Positions 26,493-38,360 are shown, counted from the stretch's first letter. The stretch is DNA of 64,000 bases from Echinimonas agarilytica (GCF_023703465.1 NZ_JAMQGP010000001.1:372001-436000); one strand, 5' to 3'. Program-made: numbers and translations. The notes: generated from the sequence alone by a model not told the origin.

Positions 26493-29159
26493 TTAATCCG
26501 CAGCAATGACAGCGTTGTCGATGCGATAAACCGCGCCATTGCCTTGGCCCCATGCGGGGAACACCATGACGACATCAATGGCACTTACGTCTAAGCCTGA
26601 GCTGAGTAAGTCTTGAAGCATGAAGGTGTAAGTTTGCCAAACACCTACTTCAGGAGCGGTGCCTTCTACGCTGTCTGAAAGTGATAATTCAACGTCCGTT
26701 GTGGTGTCGCCAGACTCGACTTTAAATAGCCAAGGCGCGCTAGTGTCGTTTGGCATAGAGACAACTTTCATCTCGAAGCGGATATAACCACCACTGAGCA
26801 AGCTCGATGCATCGAAGTACACGTCATCGTTTGCTAAGAAGCCCATAACGGTTTCAGTGGCGCCAATTGAAAACTCAGCAACGGTGCCTTTGGTGCCGTC
26901 TTCGTCTTGTATTTCTTGAGGGGTGCTACCGCCGCAACAATCCCAAATGCTCCATTGGTCGGCAGCGGTATCGGCAAACAAAGTGAGCGAACCGCCCGCG
27001 GAATTTTGCGCCGTAGGGTCAAAAATTTTAACGTTGTCTAAGCGGTAAATTGCGCCTTCACCGGCTCCCCAAGCTGGGAATACCATCAACACGTCGATTG
27101 CGCTGAGGTCTAAGCCTGCAGATGCAAGATCGGCTAATGTAAAGGTGTAGGTTTGCCATTGCGCCGTGACGGGGGCTGCGCCTTCAACGCTGTCTGATAG
27201 TGGTAATTCAACTGCCGTTGTCGCATCGCCGGATTCGATTTTGAACAACCAAGCGGCATCAGCAGTGGTAGGCATTGATTCAACTTTCATCTCGAATTGC
27301 ACAACCCCATTCTCAAAAATGCTGCTGGCATCAAAAGGTTGATCGCCGCCCCCGTTGCCTGACTTGGTGCTGAATCCCATTACTGTGGGTTCTGCGCCTA
27401 CTGAAAATTCAATCACTGCACCGTGGTCTGCATCGTCTGTTTGTTCCACCGGAGTCGACCCTCCACAGCAATCCCAGGCAGGCCATGCAGCATTTTGAGT
27501 GTCTTCAAATAACACCAATTCAGGTGCTGTTAGTCCGGTATTAATTTTTACGTTATCAACGCGGTATACCGCACCTTCACCCGCCCCCCACGCCGGGAAA
27601 ATCATCAAAACATCAATGGCGCTCAGTTCTAAACCTGCATCGGCAAGGTCTTTGATGTTGTAAGTGTATTGCTGCCATTGACCTACAGGGGGGGCAACGC
27701 CTTCAACACTGCTTGTAAGGGGCATTTCTACGGCTGAAGACGTATCGTTCGATTCAATTTTGAATAGCCACTGCGCATTGGCTACAGTGGGTAACGATTC
27801 CACTTTGACTTCAAATGTAATGGTACCGGTTTCGAGGATGGATGAAGCATCATAGGGCGTGCCGCCACCACCATTCCCTGTTTTGGTGACAAACCCCATC
27901 ACAGTGGGCTCTGCTCCAATTGAGAATTCAATGGCTGTGCCATGTTCGGCATCGTCTTGGACTTCTGCTGGCGTTGACCCTCCACAGCAATCCCACGCAG
28001 GCCAATCTGGGTTGATGGCATCATCAAAAATGATTAAATCCGATGCAGGCCCGGTTGATGGAGGCGTTGGCATGGGCGCTTTACCTTCCACTAAGGCATA
28101 GCTTGGATTTGCTTCGTCTTCGAGTTGGTCGTAGCCGGCACGAACCGTGTCACACCCTTTGCCTGTGAGTGGATCTGTACTGCATTGATACACACGAACA
28201 TAGTCAACAATGTAGGACTGACCGTTGGTAAATGCCGAGTCGTCAATGCCCAAGTCGTTGACGTTTTCTGGCCAGTCACCGCCCACAGCAAGGTTTAATA
28301 GCAGGTGAAAATCTTGGTCGTAAGGTGCGCTGTTCCACTGCGTTTCAAGTTCCCCGGTCACCCCATCAAAATATTCTGCGAACCAGCCGCGATGTTTGAG
28401 CGTAAAGGGGTCACCATCGGCATTGTATGCCACGTCAGACTGTCGTTGAGTGGCATATAAATAATCGTCGACGTACCAACGAATTTCACCTTGCTGCCAT
28501 TCCACTGCGTATGTATGGAAGTCGTCAGCTGGATTAACGCCATCAGGCAATGCGTAGGCGCGTCCAGAATTTGAATTATTAGGTGATTCCTTGCCGTAGT
28601 GTAAGGTGCCGTGAACAAATGCTTCGGCGACTCCGTCATCATCTTCTACTTTGAGATTCACTGCTTCAACAATGTCGATTTCGCCAGATTTGGGCCAACC
28701 ACCATACACTTCGTCGGTTGGAAGCATCCAAAAAGCTGGCCAGCTACCTTGGCCACTTGGAAGCTTAGCGCGCATTTCAAAGCGGCCATAAGTCCAGTCG
28801 CCCTTGTATTTGGTTCTCAATCTTGCCGAGGTGTACGGCAAAGTAGCCCCTTCTTCGGCTTTATGGGCCACAATGTGCAGCATTCCGTCGCTGATAAAAG
28901 AGTTTTCTGGGGAATCTGTATAGCACTGCTTCTCGTTGTTGCCGCCGCCGCTACAGTTGACTTCGTGTTCCCACTTCCTTGAGTCGATCGCTGTTCCTTC
29001 AAACTCATCGTTCCAAATCATTTGCCAACTGACAGGCGGAGCCGATGTGTCAACAGATTCAAAGTTTGAGTCGGTATTGGCACCGTTACAACCGGCAACT
29101 GCGGCAATAAGCGATGTCATGATCACCGTTTTGAGGTGCTTAGCGCTACATGTGTTCAT
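26493..29159 (-). CDS. GH16 laminarinase lipoprotein with three C-terminal repeat modules
   Basis: Predicted surface or periplasmic endo-beta-1,3-glucanase. 888 residues: lipobox AVAGC (Cys24), GH16 domain (about 42-327) with GEIDIVEAV (Glu160, Asp162, Glu165), a linker rich in Pro and Ser (about 355-372) and three tandem modules of about 165 residues (375-540, 547-712, 725-888). The catalytic motif lacks the Met of the other GH16 (EIDIVE here versus EIDIME there). The start is supported by GGAG 7 bases upstream. First gene of the operon with the TonB receptor and GH17. The modules are presumably glucan-binding; I do not recognise their family with certainty. Confidence 0.92.
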   Translation of the reverse strand: MNTCSAKHLKTVIMTSLIAAVAGCNGANTDSNFESVDTSAPPVSWQMIWNDEFEGTAIDSRKWEHEVNCSGGGNNEKQCYTDSPENSFISDGMLHIVAHKAEEGATLPYTSARLRTKYKGDWTYGRFEMRAKLPSGQGSWPAFWMLPTDEVYGGWPKSGEIDIVEAVNLKVEDDDGVAEAFVHGTLHYGKESPNNSNSGRAYALPDGVNPADDFHTYAVEWQQGEIRWYVDDYLYATQRQSDVAYNADGDPFTLKHRGWFAEYFDGVTGELETQWNSAPYDQDFHLLLNLAVGGDWPENVNDLGIDDSAFTNGQSYIVDYVRVYQCSTDPLTGKGCDTVRAGYDQLEDEANPSYALVEGKAPMPTPPSTGPASDLIIFDDAINPDWPAWDCCGGSTPAEVQDDAEHGTAIEFSIGAEPTVMGFVTKTGNGGGGTPYDASSILETGTITFEVKVESLPTVANAQWLFKIESNDTSSAVEMPLTSSVEGVAPPVGQWQQYTYNIKDLADAGLELSAIDVLMIFPAWGAGEGAVYRVDNVKINTGLTAPELVLFEDTQNAAWPAWDCCGGSTPVEQTDDADHGAVIEFSVGAEPTVMGFSTKSGNGGGDQPFDASSIFENGVVQFEMKVESMPTTADAAWLFKIESGDATTAVELPLSDSVEGAAPVTAQWQTYTFTLADLASAGLDLSAIDVLMVFPAWGAGEGAIYRLDNVKIFDPTAQNSAGGSLTLFADTAADQWSIWDCCGGSTPQEIQDEDGTKGTVAEFSIGATETVMGFLANDDVYFDASSLLSGGYIRFEMKVVSMPNDTSAPWLFKVESGDTTTDVELSLSDSVEGTAPEVGVWQTYTFMLQDLLSSGLDVSAIDVVMVFPAWGQGNGAVYRIDNAVIAAD
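26496..28037 (-). repeat. Three tandem coding repeats in the GH16 lipoprotein
   Basis: Repeat units lie at 27540-28037, 27024-27521 and 26496-26987, in translation order. Each has a W-x-x-WDCCGGSTP-x-E core, an EFSxGAxxTVMGF strand, a DASS motif, W(L)FK(I/V)ES, SVEG and ends with IDVxMxFPAWGxGxGAxYRxDN. Units 1 and 2 share a GNGGG segment that unit 3 lacks, with a 4- to 6-residue deletion. Two adjacent cysteines in every unit could form or coordinate something structural. Confidence 0.9.
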
Positions 29160-29796
29160 TCATGTCTCCAGTAATACCTTAAGTTCTTATGACGAACCTG
29201 ACAGCAGATTTGAATGAGTCATTTATTTGCTATCAGTTTGTAGCGAAACGGTAACTCAATTGTTTGGGTGTAATTTGATAAATCCGTTGAAATGGACTGG
29301 TCACTAGATGAAGTGGTACTGGCTCCGTTGAACTCATGAATTAGTGTGATCTAGATAACGCTATGTCTATATGTAGCAAGGCTTGCGTAGCGTATCAGCT
29401 AAATGTTTTGTTCGCTCATCGAAACAAATCGGAGGGTGATAAATAGAGAGTTTTTACGACATGTTGGATGAATTTTAAGCAGGATAAGTTCGAGCCAAAC
29501 CGCCTAAATTTTTTGAGCAGTATTCGCTGTGAGTTTTTAATGGTCAGGCCTTTTAACGGGCAGTAAATATCCAGTATCGCCAGCCCAAGAACTGGCTTTG
29601 CACCAAATATCCCTCCTTGCTAGATCATTTCTGATGTGGCGCACTGGTGTGAACGAACTTTAAGTTCTGATGTATATAACCGATAATGCGCGCGCAGTTG
29701 ATTGCTCGTAACTATGTGAGTTGCGATACTCTAAATAGCGGGCAGCAGAGATATACCGATAGGGCCTGTATTCATTTAAAAGGTTTAGCTTATTCA
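29160..29796. promoter_or_regulatory. Divergent region between the laminarinase operon and pabA
   Basis: 637 bases without a convincing gene. A CRP-like site is seen at 29345-29360: TGTGATCTAGATAACG against TGTGA-N6-TCACA, a perfect left half and a two-mismatch right half, 186 bases before the laminarinase start. Closer to that gene, at 29233-29241, is one match to the LytTR element, without a properly spaced second copy. No clear promoter for pabA was found, although its upstream 140 bases include the AT-rich GATGTATATAACCGATAATG. Confidence 0.4.
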
Positions 29797-30384
29797 ATGC
29801 TTCTGATGATCGATAACTATGACTCGTTTACCTACAACCTTGTGCAGTATTTTCAGCAGTTGGGTGAAGAAGTTGTGGTGCGTCGCAATGATGAGGTGTC
29901 GATTGCCGAGGTCGAACATCTAAATCCCGATTACCTAGTCATCTCTCCAGGCCCGTGTTCGCCCGACGAAGCGGGAGAGTCGCTGGCGTTGGTGCGTCAT
30001 TTTGCCGGTCAATTACCGATTTTAGGCGTGTGCTTGGGGCATCAGACCATCGGCCAAGTTTTCGGTGCCAAGGTGGTTCGAGCGCATCGCGTGATGCATG
30101 GCAAAACTTCGCTGATTGATCATCAAGCGAGCGGCTTGTTTGCTGAATTAGCCAATCCACTGCAAGTGACGCGGTATCATTCATTATTGCTTGCGCCAGA
30201 TTCCTTGCCTGATTGCTTCAAGGTGACTGCAACTTGCGTTCAGCCCGAAACGGGTGAACAAGAAATCATGGCCATAGAGCACCTTGAATTGCCCTTGTGG
30301 GGTGTGCAATTTCATCCAGAATCCATTCTAACTGAGAGCGGCCATGCGTTATTAAACAATTTTTTAACGCAAAAACTTGGCTGA
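29797..30384 (+). CDS. pabA: Aminodeoxychorismate synthase, glutamine amidotransferase subunit
   Basis: Class I glutamine amidotransferase that supplies ammonia to PabB for p-aminobenzoate (folate) synthesis; the family also serves as TrpG in some species. The ATG at 29797 gives 195 residues beginning [15 protein letters not shown], matching the E. coli PabA N-terminus; upstream in-frame starts would add a non-conserved tail. The catalytic triad is visible: nucleophile Cys79 in GVCLGHQ and the His/Glu of QFHPES. It stands alone, without pabB or trp genes, next to the ast operon, as in Shewanella, which favours the PabA name. Confidence 0.9.
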   Translation: MLLMIDNYDSFTYNLVQYFQQLGEEVVVRRNDEVSIAEVEHLNPDYLVISPGPCSPDEAGESLALVRHFAGQLPILGVCLGHQTIGQVFGAKVVRAHRVMHGKTSLIDHQASGLFAELANPLQVTRYHSLLLAPDSLPDCFKVTATCVQPETGEQEIMAIEHLELPLWGVQFHPESILTESGHALLNNFLTQKLG

Positions 30385-30451
30385 GTCTTCATTTCGAGCG
30401 ATAGTACAGACATAGATGTAATGTTGCCGTTGATTCAAACAGTTGAGACCT

Positions 30452-31480
30452 ATGAACGCCTTTGCGCAAAGTGACACAAGCCACACTGACTACCAGGGAT
30501 TATTCTTTGATTATCTGGTGCGTCAGCAATTCACGTGGTTTGGTCATCAACAACAGCAAGTCACAGCTGGCGCGATTGAAACCAAACTTTCCGAGCGGCT
30601 TGAATTGGCGATGCAACAATCGTCGCAAAACCCTGCCAGACTTCTATTTGTAAGGCTCACATTAGGCGAACAACTGCCTGGTATGCTGGATTTGGTGATG
30701 GATCAATCTGACACCGACGATTCCATGCGACGTGCGGTAAATAGCGAGTCGTGGCTTTCCAAAGAGCTATTGCAGTGGGTGAATGCGCCAAGGTTTCGGC
30801 AAATCACAGGTTCACACAACGATTTTGTCACCTCTCTGGATGAAGCGTTGGCGGAATTTAACGGTAAAATGTTGGCTCGGCAGCTGATTGAATTTGCCAT
30901 GGTGCAAGCGGCTGCACGCGAGGCACGGTTTTGCAAGTTACTCAATCGGCGGATTTTAGAATGGTCGCAAGAGCTGGCACAATGTGCCGCTGCATTAGCG
31001 CATGAACGTGGTTTATGCGCTGCAACGGTGAGCATGGCGTCCCTTGTGCAGGGCCTTGCGCCTCTTGCCATTAGCCAGAATTTTGTACATTTGTTTGATG
31101 GTCAGATCAAACTCGCGTTGGAAAAAGCGCGTGACTCTGGGCAGAAGCAAGCGTACGACCAACTGAATAGTATTAAGCCTCCTGTTCGTGTGTTACTGGC
31201 ACACTTAACGCGAAGCACAGGCTTGCAGCATGCATTGCTGGCTGAGCTTGGGGCAACGGGTAAATTGTTGGCGTCACTGACCCGTGAAGTGGATGCCGAT
31301 TTGCCCGTTGAACAACTGTCGGAATTAGCACAAGTCATTCGTCAAGCGCGGGGCTACAGCCAATATCGCTGGTTGAATGACGCGTGCGTTCTCACACCAC
31401 ACCAAAGTCATATGTTGTTATCCGAGCTTGCCCTGAGTGAGCACGATTTAACAACTCTCTCCCGATTACGACGACGATAA
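30452..31480 (+). CDS. Unrecognised protein, possibly HDOD-like
   Basis: 342 residues if started at the ATG 30452 (a TTG three codons earlier is also possible). No signal peptide or membrane segment; mostly predicted helical, with many Leu, Ala and Gln. A stretch around NRRILEWSQELAQCAAALAHERGL followed by SLVQGLAPLAI recalls the pattern of HDOD-domain proteins (helices with a WxHSxxxAxxA-type segment), but no metal-binding HD residues are evident, so this is only a hint. It sits between pabA and the ast operon on the same strand. Codon pattern is like its neighbours, so it is very likely a real gene. Confidence 0.7.
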   Translation: MNAFAQSDTSHTDYQGLFFDYLVRQQFTWFGHQQQQVTAGAIETKLSERLELAMQQSSQNPARLLFVRLTLGEQLPGMLDLVMDQSDTDDSMRRAVNSESWLSKELLQWVNAPRFRQITGSHNDFVTSLDEALAEFNGKMLARQLIEFAMVQAAAREARFCKLLNRRILEWSQELAQCAAALAHERGLCAATVSMASLVQGLAPLAISQNFVHLFDGQIKLALEKARDSGQKQAYDQLNSIKPPVRVLLAHLTRSTGLQHALLAELGATGKLLASLTREVDADLPVEQLSELAQVIRQARGYSQYRWLNDACVLTPHQSHMLLSELALSEHDLTTLSRLRRR

Positions 31481-31554
31481 ACGTTTCTGTTTTTTTGGAA
31501 ATGAAAGTCGAACTATGCACTTTTTGTGCATGAAATAGTCACAATATATTCACA

Positions 31555-31585
31555 TTTTGAATAAAAATTCTATTTTTATTCAAAA
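31555..31585. promoter_or_regulatory. 31-bp palindrome with ArgR-box character upstream of astC
   Basis: Perfect 13-bp arms, at 31555-31567 and 31573-31585, flank a 5-base centre. The left arm contains TGAATAAAAATTC, one base short of the ArgR box TGAAT-N4-ATTCA; the right arm contains the mirror half ATTCA. A further ATTCA half-site lies at 31548-31552, and a smaller palindrome ATGCAC/GTGCAT at 31515-31531. ArgR acts on arginine catabolic and synthetic operons in gammaproteobacteria, so control of the ast genes is a direct inference. Confidence 0.6.
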
Positions 31586-31644
31586 GTGTACTTTGATAGA
31601 AACCTTAAAGATAATGAATCGCACTGTTAGCCAGAGCAGAATAA

Positions 31645-32907
<1,263 letters not shown>

Positions 32908-32929
32908 CCAATGCGAATTGAGGTAAAGC

Positions 32930-33946
32930 ATGATTGTTATTCGGCCGATTGAAAACGCTGATTTCGAGGCTTTAAAAGAAATAGCGGTTCAATCCGGTGT
33001 TGGCTTTACCTCGCTGCCTGTCAACGATGATTTGTTGATGCAAAAGATTGCATTGTCTGAAGCGTCTTTTGCGTCAAGCGTGTCTGCGCCTGCTGGCGAA
33101 AGCTATCTATTTGTTGCTGAAGACACAGTCACAGGAGAAGTTGTGGGCACAGCAGGCATAGAGGCTGCTGTTGGCCTTAAAGATGCCTTTTACCACTATC
33201 GACTGGGCAGTGTGGTGCATTCTTCTCCAGAATTAGGTGTACATAAAACCGTGGGTACGTTGAGTTTGTGTAATGACTACACGGGCGCTGCCGAGCTGTG
33301 TACCTTATTTTTGAAACCGACTCATCGTGAAGGCTTGAACGGCCGACTGCTATCAAAAAGCCGTTTTCTGTTCATTGCCTCAAACCTAGAGCGCTTTGGT
33401 CAAACCATTATTGCTGAAATGCGTGGCGTGTCTGACGCTACGGGCGTCTCACCATTTTGGGTGTGGCTGCAAGATCACTTTTTCGATTTAGATTTTCCAA
33501 CGGCAGATTACCTCACCGGCATTGGCAAAAAGCAATTCATCGCTGAGCTCATGCCGAAATACCCTATTTACGTGAATTTACTCAGTGAACCCGCGCAGCA
33601 AGTCATCGGTCAAGTTCACAAAGACACGGCTCCGGCTTTAGCGTTGCTTGAGCAAGAAGGGTTTGTGTATAACCAATACGTCGATATTTTTGATGCTGGC
33701 CCTACGGTTGAGTGTCAAACCTCCAAGATTGAAAGTGTTCAAAATAGCATTGTTTGTCAGGTGGTTTGCGGCCAAGTTCCATCGCAAGCGGCTCAGTTTT
33801 TAGTGGCACCGATAAACGCGAAAGACTTCCGTGCTGGTTGCTTGCGCGGTGGGCTCCATGATGATGAGCTGATTATTTCTGCTGACGATGCCCAACAGTT
33901 GCGACTAAACCCCGGTGACAGCATTCGCTGCATCGCCCTACCTTGA
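32930..33946 (+). CDS. astA: Arginine N-succinyltransferase
   Basis: First step of the AST pathway: transfers succinyl from succinyl-CoA to the alpha-amino group of arginine. 338 residues, the usual AstA length, with the conserved N-terminus MIVIRPIENADFEAL, the SLPVNDDLL block, the LGVHKTVGTLSLCNDYTGA core and the LFLKPTHREG segment. Located 22 bases after astC and 19 before astD, so one transcript. astB (succinylarginine dihydrolase) and astE are not in the window, so they must lie elsewhere, as in related marine genera. Confidence 0.95.
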   Translation: MIVIRPIENADFEALKEIAVQSGVGFTSLPVNDDLLMQKIALSEASFASSVSAPAGESYLFVAEDTVTGEVVGTAGIEAAVGLKDAFYHYRLGSVVHSSPELGVHKTVGTLSLCNDYTGAAELCTLFLKPTHREGLNGRLLSKSRFLFIASNLERFGQTIIAEMRGVSDATGVSPFWVWLQDHFFDLDFPTADYLTGIGKKQFIAELMPKYPIYVNLLSEPAQQVIGQVHKDTAPALALLEQEGFVYNQYVDIFDAGPTVECQTSKIESVQNSIVCQVVCGQVPSQAAQFLVAPINAKDFRAGCLRGGLHDDELIISADDAQQLRLNPGDSIRCIALP

Positions 33947-33950
33947 GTGA

Positions 33951-35456
<1,506 letters not shown>

Positions 35457-35480
35457 TGGTTGAAAATAGGAGTCATTGAT

Positions 35481-36278
35481 ATGTCGATGCCCGCCACACT
35501 GATTTTTGACAACCTTTGGCGTCAGTTTTTACAAGTGACGCCATCGGCTGAGCGCATTCACGAGTTATTAGCTGCCAATAGTACGATTGTGAATGACCAT
35601 ATTGCACTGCGTACGTTTAATCACCCAAAAGTAAATATTGATGTCATTGCCCGGCCCTTTTTAAAGGTTGGGTACACCTCTTGCGGTCATTACGAATTTA
35701 AAACGAAGAAGTTGGTCGCACAGCATTTTGAACATCCTGATCCTTTGTTGCCCAAGGTGTTTATTAGCGAATTGCTGCTGGAGCAATGCTCGCTATCGTT
35801 ACAGCACATTGCGAATGGTTTGATTGAGCAAGTAGCGGCTGATACACCGCTTCGGGATGACTTTGTATTTTCGGGTACACCATGGAAAGTTGACCAAGCG
35901 GGTTATTATGCCTTGCTGGAAGAAAGTGAATATGCCGGTTGGTTGGCTGCTTGGGGCTATCGGGCCAATCATTTTACGGTCAGTGTGAACCATCTGGATA
36001 ACTTTGAGCGCCTCGAGGATGTGAACCGTGCGCTCATGGCTCAAGGGTTTGTATTGAATCTTGGTGGCGGACGTATCAAAGGTACGCCTGAGGAGTTATT
36101 GGAGCAGTCCAGCACCATGGCTGATACGGCCTTTTGCGAATTTTCAGATGGCGTGCTTGAAATTCCAAGCTGTTTTTACGAGTTTGCAAGGCGCTATGCC
36201 GATCAACAGGGTGAGATATATACAGGGTTTATTGCTGCTTCAGCCGATAAAATCTTCGAATCAACCCACAAAAACTAG
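35481..36278 (+). CDS. DUF1338 family protein (2-oxoadipate dioxygenase-like fold)
   Basis: 265 residues starting at the ATG 35481, which has GGAG 8 bases upstream; a TTG at 35460 gives a less likely longer form. The family belongs to the VOC-like metalloenzymes; larger members (YdcJ/HglS) are Fe(II) dioxygenase-decarboxylases of 2-oxoadipate/hydroxyglutarate synthesis. Candidate metal ligands His40 (NDHIALRTF), His164 (NHFTVSVN) and Glu220 (CEFSDG) are all present. Its place at the end of astC-astA-astD, also seen in Shewanella as I recall, suggests a role in arginine or a neighbouring 2-oxoacid breakdown route, but no activity can be assigned from sequence. Confidence 0.82.
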   Translation: MSMPATLIFDNLWRQFLQVTPSAERIHELLAANSTIVNDHIALRTFNHPKVNIDVIARPFLKVGYTSCGHYEFKTKKLVAQHFEHPDPLLPKVFISELLLEQCSLSLQHIANGLIEQVAADTPLRDDFVFSGTPWKVDQAGYYALLEESEYAGWLAAWGYRANHFTVSVNHLDNFERLEDVNRALMAQGFVLNLGGGRIKGTPEELLEQSSTMADTAFCEFSDGVLEIPSCFYEFARRYADQQGEIYTGFIAASADKIFESTHKN

Positions 36279-36310
36279 CTCAATAAGAGCCAAGGTATGA
36301 TGTGCCGAGG

Positions 36311-36568
36311 CTATTTCTTTTTAGGCCAATATTTGCGCACAAATTCGCGGATAGGCTTATCCAGCACATAAAACGTGATGTAATAACCGATATAGCCAAC
36401 CGCGACTGCTTTTGGGCCGAGCCAAATACTTGCTGGGTAGGCCAGAGCAAAGCCTGCGACTAAAGAGAGCGGGAAGTGAATTGCAAATGAGCGAAATGGT
36501 AGCCCTTGCTGCATGGTTGCAGAGGCTATCATGGGGCAAAGTAATAGAAGCGTGAAGGCAAATTCCAT
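36311..36568 (-). CDS. Small predicted membrane protein, unrecognised
   Basis: 85 residues with two or three hydrophobic segments (about 3-18, 27-50, 53-70) and a strongly basic end (REFVRKYWPKKK). I do not recognise the family. The reading frame runs in the same direction as crp and begins 8 bases beyond the crp terminator hairpin; no good ribosome-binding site lies before the ATG apart from bases inside that hairpin. It could be translated from read-through crp mRNA or start at a later codon. The composition is plausible for a real gene, but support is moderate. Confidence 0.55.
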   Translation of the reverse strand: MEFAFTLLLLCPMIASATMQQGLPFRSFAIHFPLSLVAGFALAYPASIWLGPKAVAVGYIGYYITFYVLDKPIREFVRKYWPKKK

Positions 36569-36575
36569 TGTGAAA

Positions 36576-36600
36576 GAAGGCGCTAATCATTAGCGCCTTC
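36576..36600 (-). terminator. Perfect palindromic terminator of crp
   Basis: GAAGGCGCTAAT (36576-36587) and ATTAGCGCCTTC (36589-36600) are perfect 12-bp arms around one base, starting 8 bases after the crp stop. In the minus direction TTTC follows. The end of the hairpin is within 8 bases of the start codon of the small membrane protein gene. Confidence 0.72.
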
Positions 36601-36608
36601 ACCTGTGT

Positions 36609-37244
36609 TTAGCGAGTGCCAAACACGACAATTGTTTTACCGTGTGCATGGATGAGGTTTTGTTCTTCCAGCATTTTGAGAATACGTCCAACGGTTTCAC
36701 GAGAACAACCTACAATCTGGCCAATCTCTTGGCGAGTGATCTTGATTTGCATGCCGTCTGGATGTGTCATTGCATCAGGCTGCTTTGCCAAGTGCAATAA
36801 TGTTTGCGCAATACGACCGGCAACATCTAGGAACGCTAGGTTACCTACTTTTTGCGATGTGCTTTGCAGGCGCAGTGCCATTTGAGAAGAAAGGCGCATG
36901 AGGATTTCAGGATTTACCTGAATTAGCTGGCGGAATTTCTTGTATGAAATCTCAGCAACTTCACAGGCAGCTTTTGCTCGAACCCAAGCAGTGCGCTCTG
37001 GTTCATCCTCAAACAATCCTAACTCACCAATAAAGTCACCCTGATTCAGGTAAGAAAGAATCATTTCTTTACCTTCTTCATCTTTAATCAAAACAGCAAC
37101 GGAACCTTTGATGATGTAGTACAAAGTGTCCGCTTTCTCTCCTGAGTGGATCATAGTGCTTTTTGCGGGGTACTTATGGATATGACAATGTGAGAGGAAC
37201 CATTCCAGAGTAGGATCTGGCTGAGGCTTCGCAATAATGGCCAT
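36609..37244 (-). CDS. crp: cAMP receptor protein (catabolite activator)
   Basis: Global transcription factor that binds cAMP and activates genes for secondary carbon sources. 211 residues, and by eye nearly identical to E. coli CRP over most of its length: [17 protein letters not shown], the cAMP pocket GELGLFED and RTAWVRAK, and the helix-turn-helix [20 protein letters not shown], including the Arg and Glu that contact DNA. It should therefore recognise the usual TGTGA-N6-TCACA sites. Divergent from speD, with a likely promoter at 37372-37399. Relevant here because one CRP-like site lies upstream of the laminarinase operon. Confidence 0.98.
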   Translation of the reverse strand: MAIIAKPQPDPTLEWFLSHCHIHKYPAKSTMIHSGEKADTLYYIIKGSVAVLIKDEEGKEMILSYLNQGDFIGELGLFEDEPERTAWVRAKAACEVAEISYKKFRQLIQVNPEILMRLSSQMALRLQSTSQKVGNLAFLDVAGRIAQTLLHLAKQPDAMTHPDGMQIKITRQEIGQIVGCSRETVGRILKMLEEQNLIHAHGKTIVVFGTR

Positions 37245-37371
37245 GTAAACTCCTTATAATAATACGTGTAGGTCGCGGCACTGTTTGCTTCTAACTTTGT
37301 TCAATTTAACGTTGAGGGCTAAAGTTAAACGACCTTTCCTTAAAACTAACACAATGCTTTGCGAACACACT

Positions 37372-37399
37372 AGTATAAAACAAGTAAAAAGTTCAACAA
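37372..37399 (-). promoter_or_regulatory. Candidate crp promoter
   Basis: In the minus direction TTGTTG (37394-37399) and TATACT (37372-37377) are separated by 16 bases, a fair sigma-70 pair, predicting a start near 37365 and a leader of about 120 bases before crp. The rest of the crp-speD gap (37245-37547) is AT-rich and shows no other feature I can support. Confidence 0.45.
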
Positions 37400-37547
37400 T
37401 TGTGCTTTTTTTTGATGCTTTTGCGGTGTCTAAATAGGTTTGTTGTGTTAGATTCTCGCGAAAATTAAGGCAGGAATAATTTAGAGTCATTTAAATTGTG
37501 CTGTTTTGTGTCGTAAAACACCCTCAACTAAGGGGATTTTGAGGCGA

Positions 37548-38360
37548 ATGAGCGTGATTGAACCGCAACAGAAAATACGTATTCATGGCTTTAATAACTT
37601 AACTAAAAGCCTAAGTTTTTGTATCTATGACATCTGTTATGCCGAGACAGAGGAGCAAAGGCGACAATACATCGAATATATTGACGAACAATACAATGCC
37701 GACCGGCTCACTGAGCTATTAACAGAGGTCGTTGATATCATTGGCGCCAATGTATTGAATATTGCTTGCCAAGACTACGATCCCGAAGGCGCCAGCGTTA
37801 CTATTCTTATTGCTGAAGAGCCTGTCCATAAAGTCTCTGCTGAAGATATGGAAGAGACTCCCGGCCCTTTGCCTGATTCATTGGTAGCTCATTTAGACAA
37901 AAGTCATATTTGTGTACATACCTACCCAGAAATGCATCCAGATAACGGAATTGCGACGTTTCGTGCTGATATTGAGGTGTCGACTTGTGGTGTTATATCA
38001 CCGCTCAAAGCGCTTAATTTTCTCATTCACAGTTTTGATTCCGATGTTGTTACGGTTGACTACCGAGTGCGAGGATTTACCCGCGATGTGGATGGAGTTA
38101 AGCACTACATTGATCATGAAATTAACTCGATTCAGAATTTCTTATCGGAAGATACAAAGAACTTGTATCAGATGGTGGATGTGAATGTATATCAAGACAA
38201 TATGTTTCATACCAAGATGTTGTTGAAAGACTTTAACTTATCAACGTACCTATTTGATAAGGCTGCCGAGACGCTGTCCCGTGCCGAACAAGATGAAATT
38301 AGTGCTCGAATTCAGCGAGAAATGCAGGAAATTTTTTACGCACGTAACCTGCCGGAATAA
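37548..38360 (+). CDS. speD: S-adenosylmethionine decarboxylase proenzyme
   Basis: Pyruvoyl enzyme that decarboxylates SAM to provide the aminopropyl donor for spermidine. The ATG at 37548 has a GAGGCG ribosome-binding site and gives 270 residues, close to the E. coli enzyme (264). The N-terminal block [20 protein letters not shown] and the self-cleavage site [13 protein letters not shown] are conserved; cleavage is expected between Lys118 and Ser119, making the pyruvoyl group from Ser119. No speE follows, so spermidine synthase is encoded elsewhere. A strong terminator lies 33 bases downstream. Confidence 0.97.
   Translation: MSVIEPQQKIRIHGFNNLTKSLSFCIYDICYAETEEQRRQYIEYIDEQYNADRLTELLTEVVDIIGANVLNIACQDYDPEGASVTILIAEEPVHKVSAEDMEETPGPLPDSLVAHLDKSHICVHTYPEMHPDNGIATFRADIEVSTCGVISPLKALNFLIHSFDSDVVTVDYRVRGFTRDVDGVKHYIDHEINSIQNFLSEDTKNLYQMVDVNVYQDNMFHTKMLLKDFNLSTYLFDKAAETLSRAEQDEISARIQREMQEIFYARNLPE

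Noticed and set aside
26417-26584. N-terminal extension of the TonB receptor frame
   Set aside because: Overlaps the end of the GH16 gene; a standard signal peptide and ribosome-binding site place the start at 26416.
29233-29241. LytTR-type element TCAGTTTGT before the laminarinase gene
   Set aside because: No second copy at the required 10-13 bp spacing; a single 9-mer is expected by chance.
37254-37490. 78-codon frame between crp and speD
   Set aside because: AT-rich promoter region, unusual composition, and it covers the likely crp promoter.
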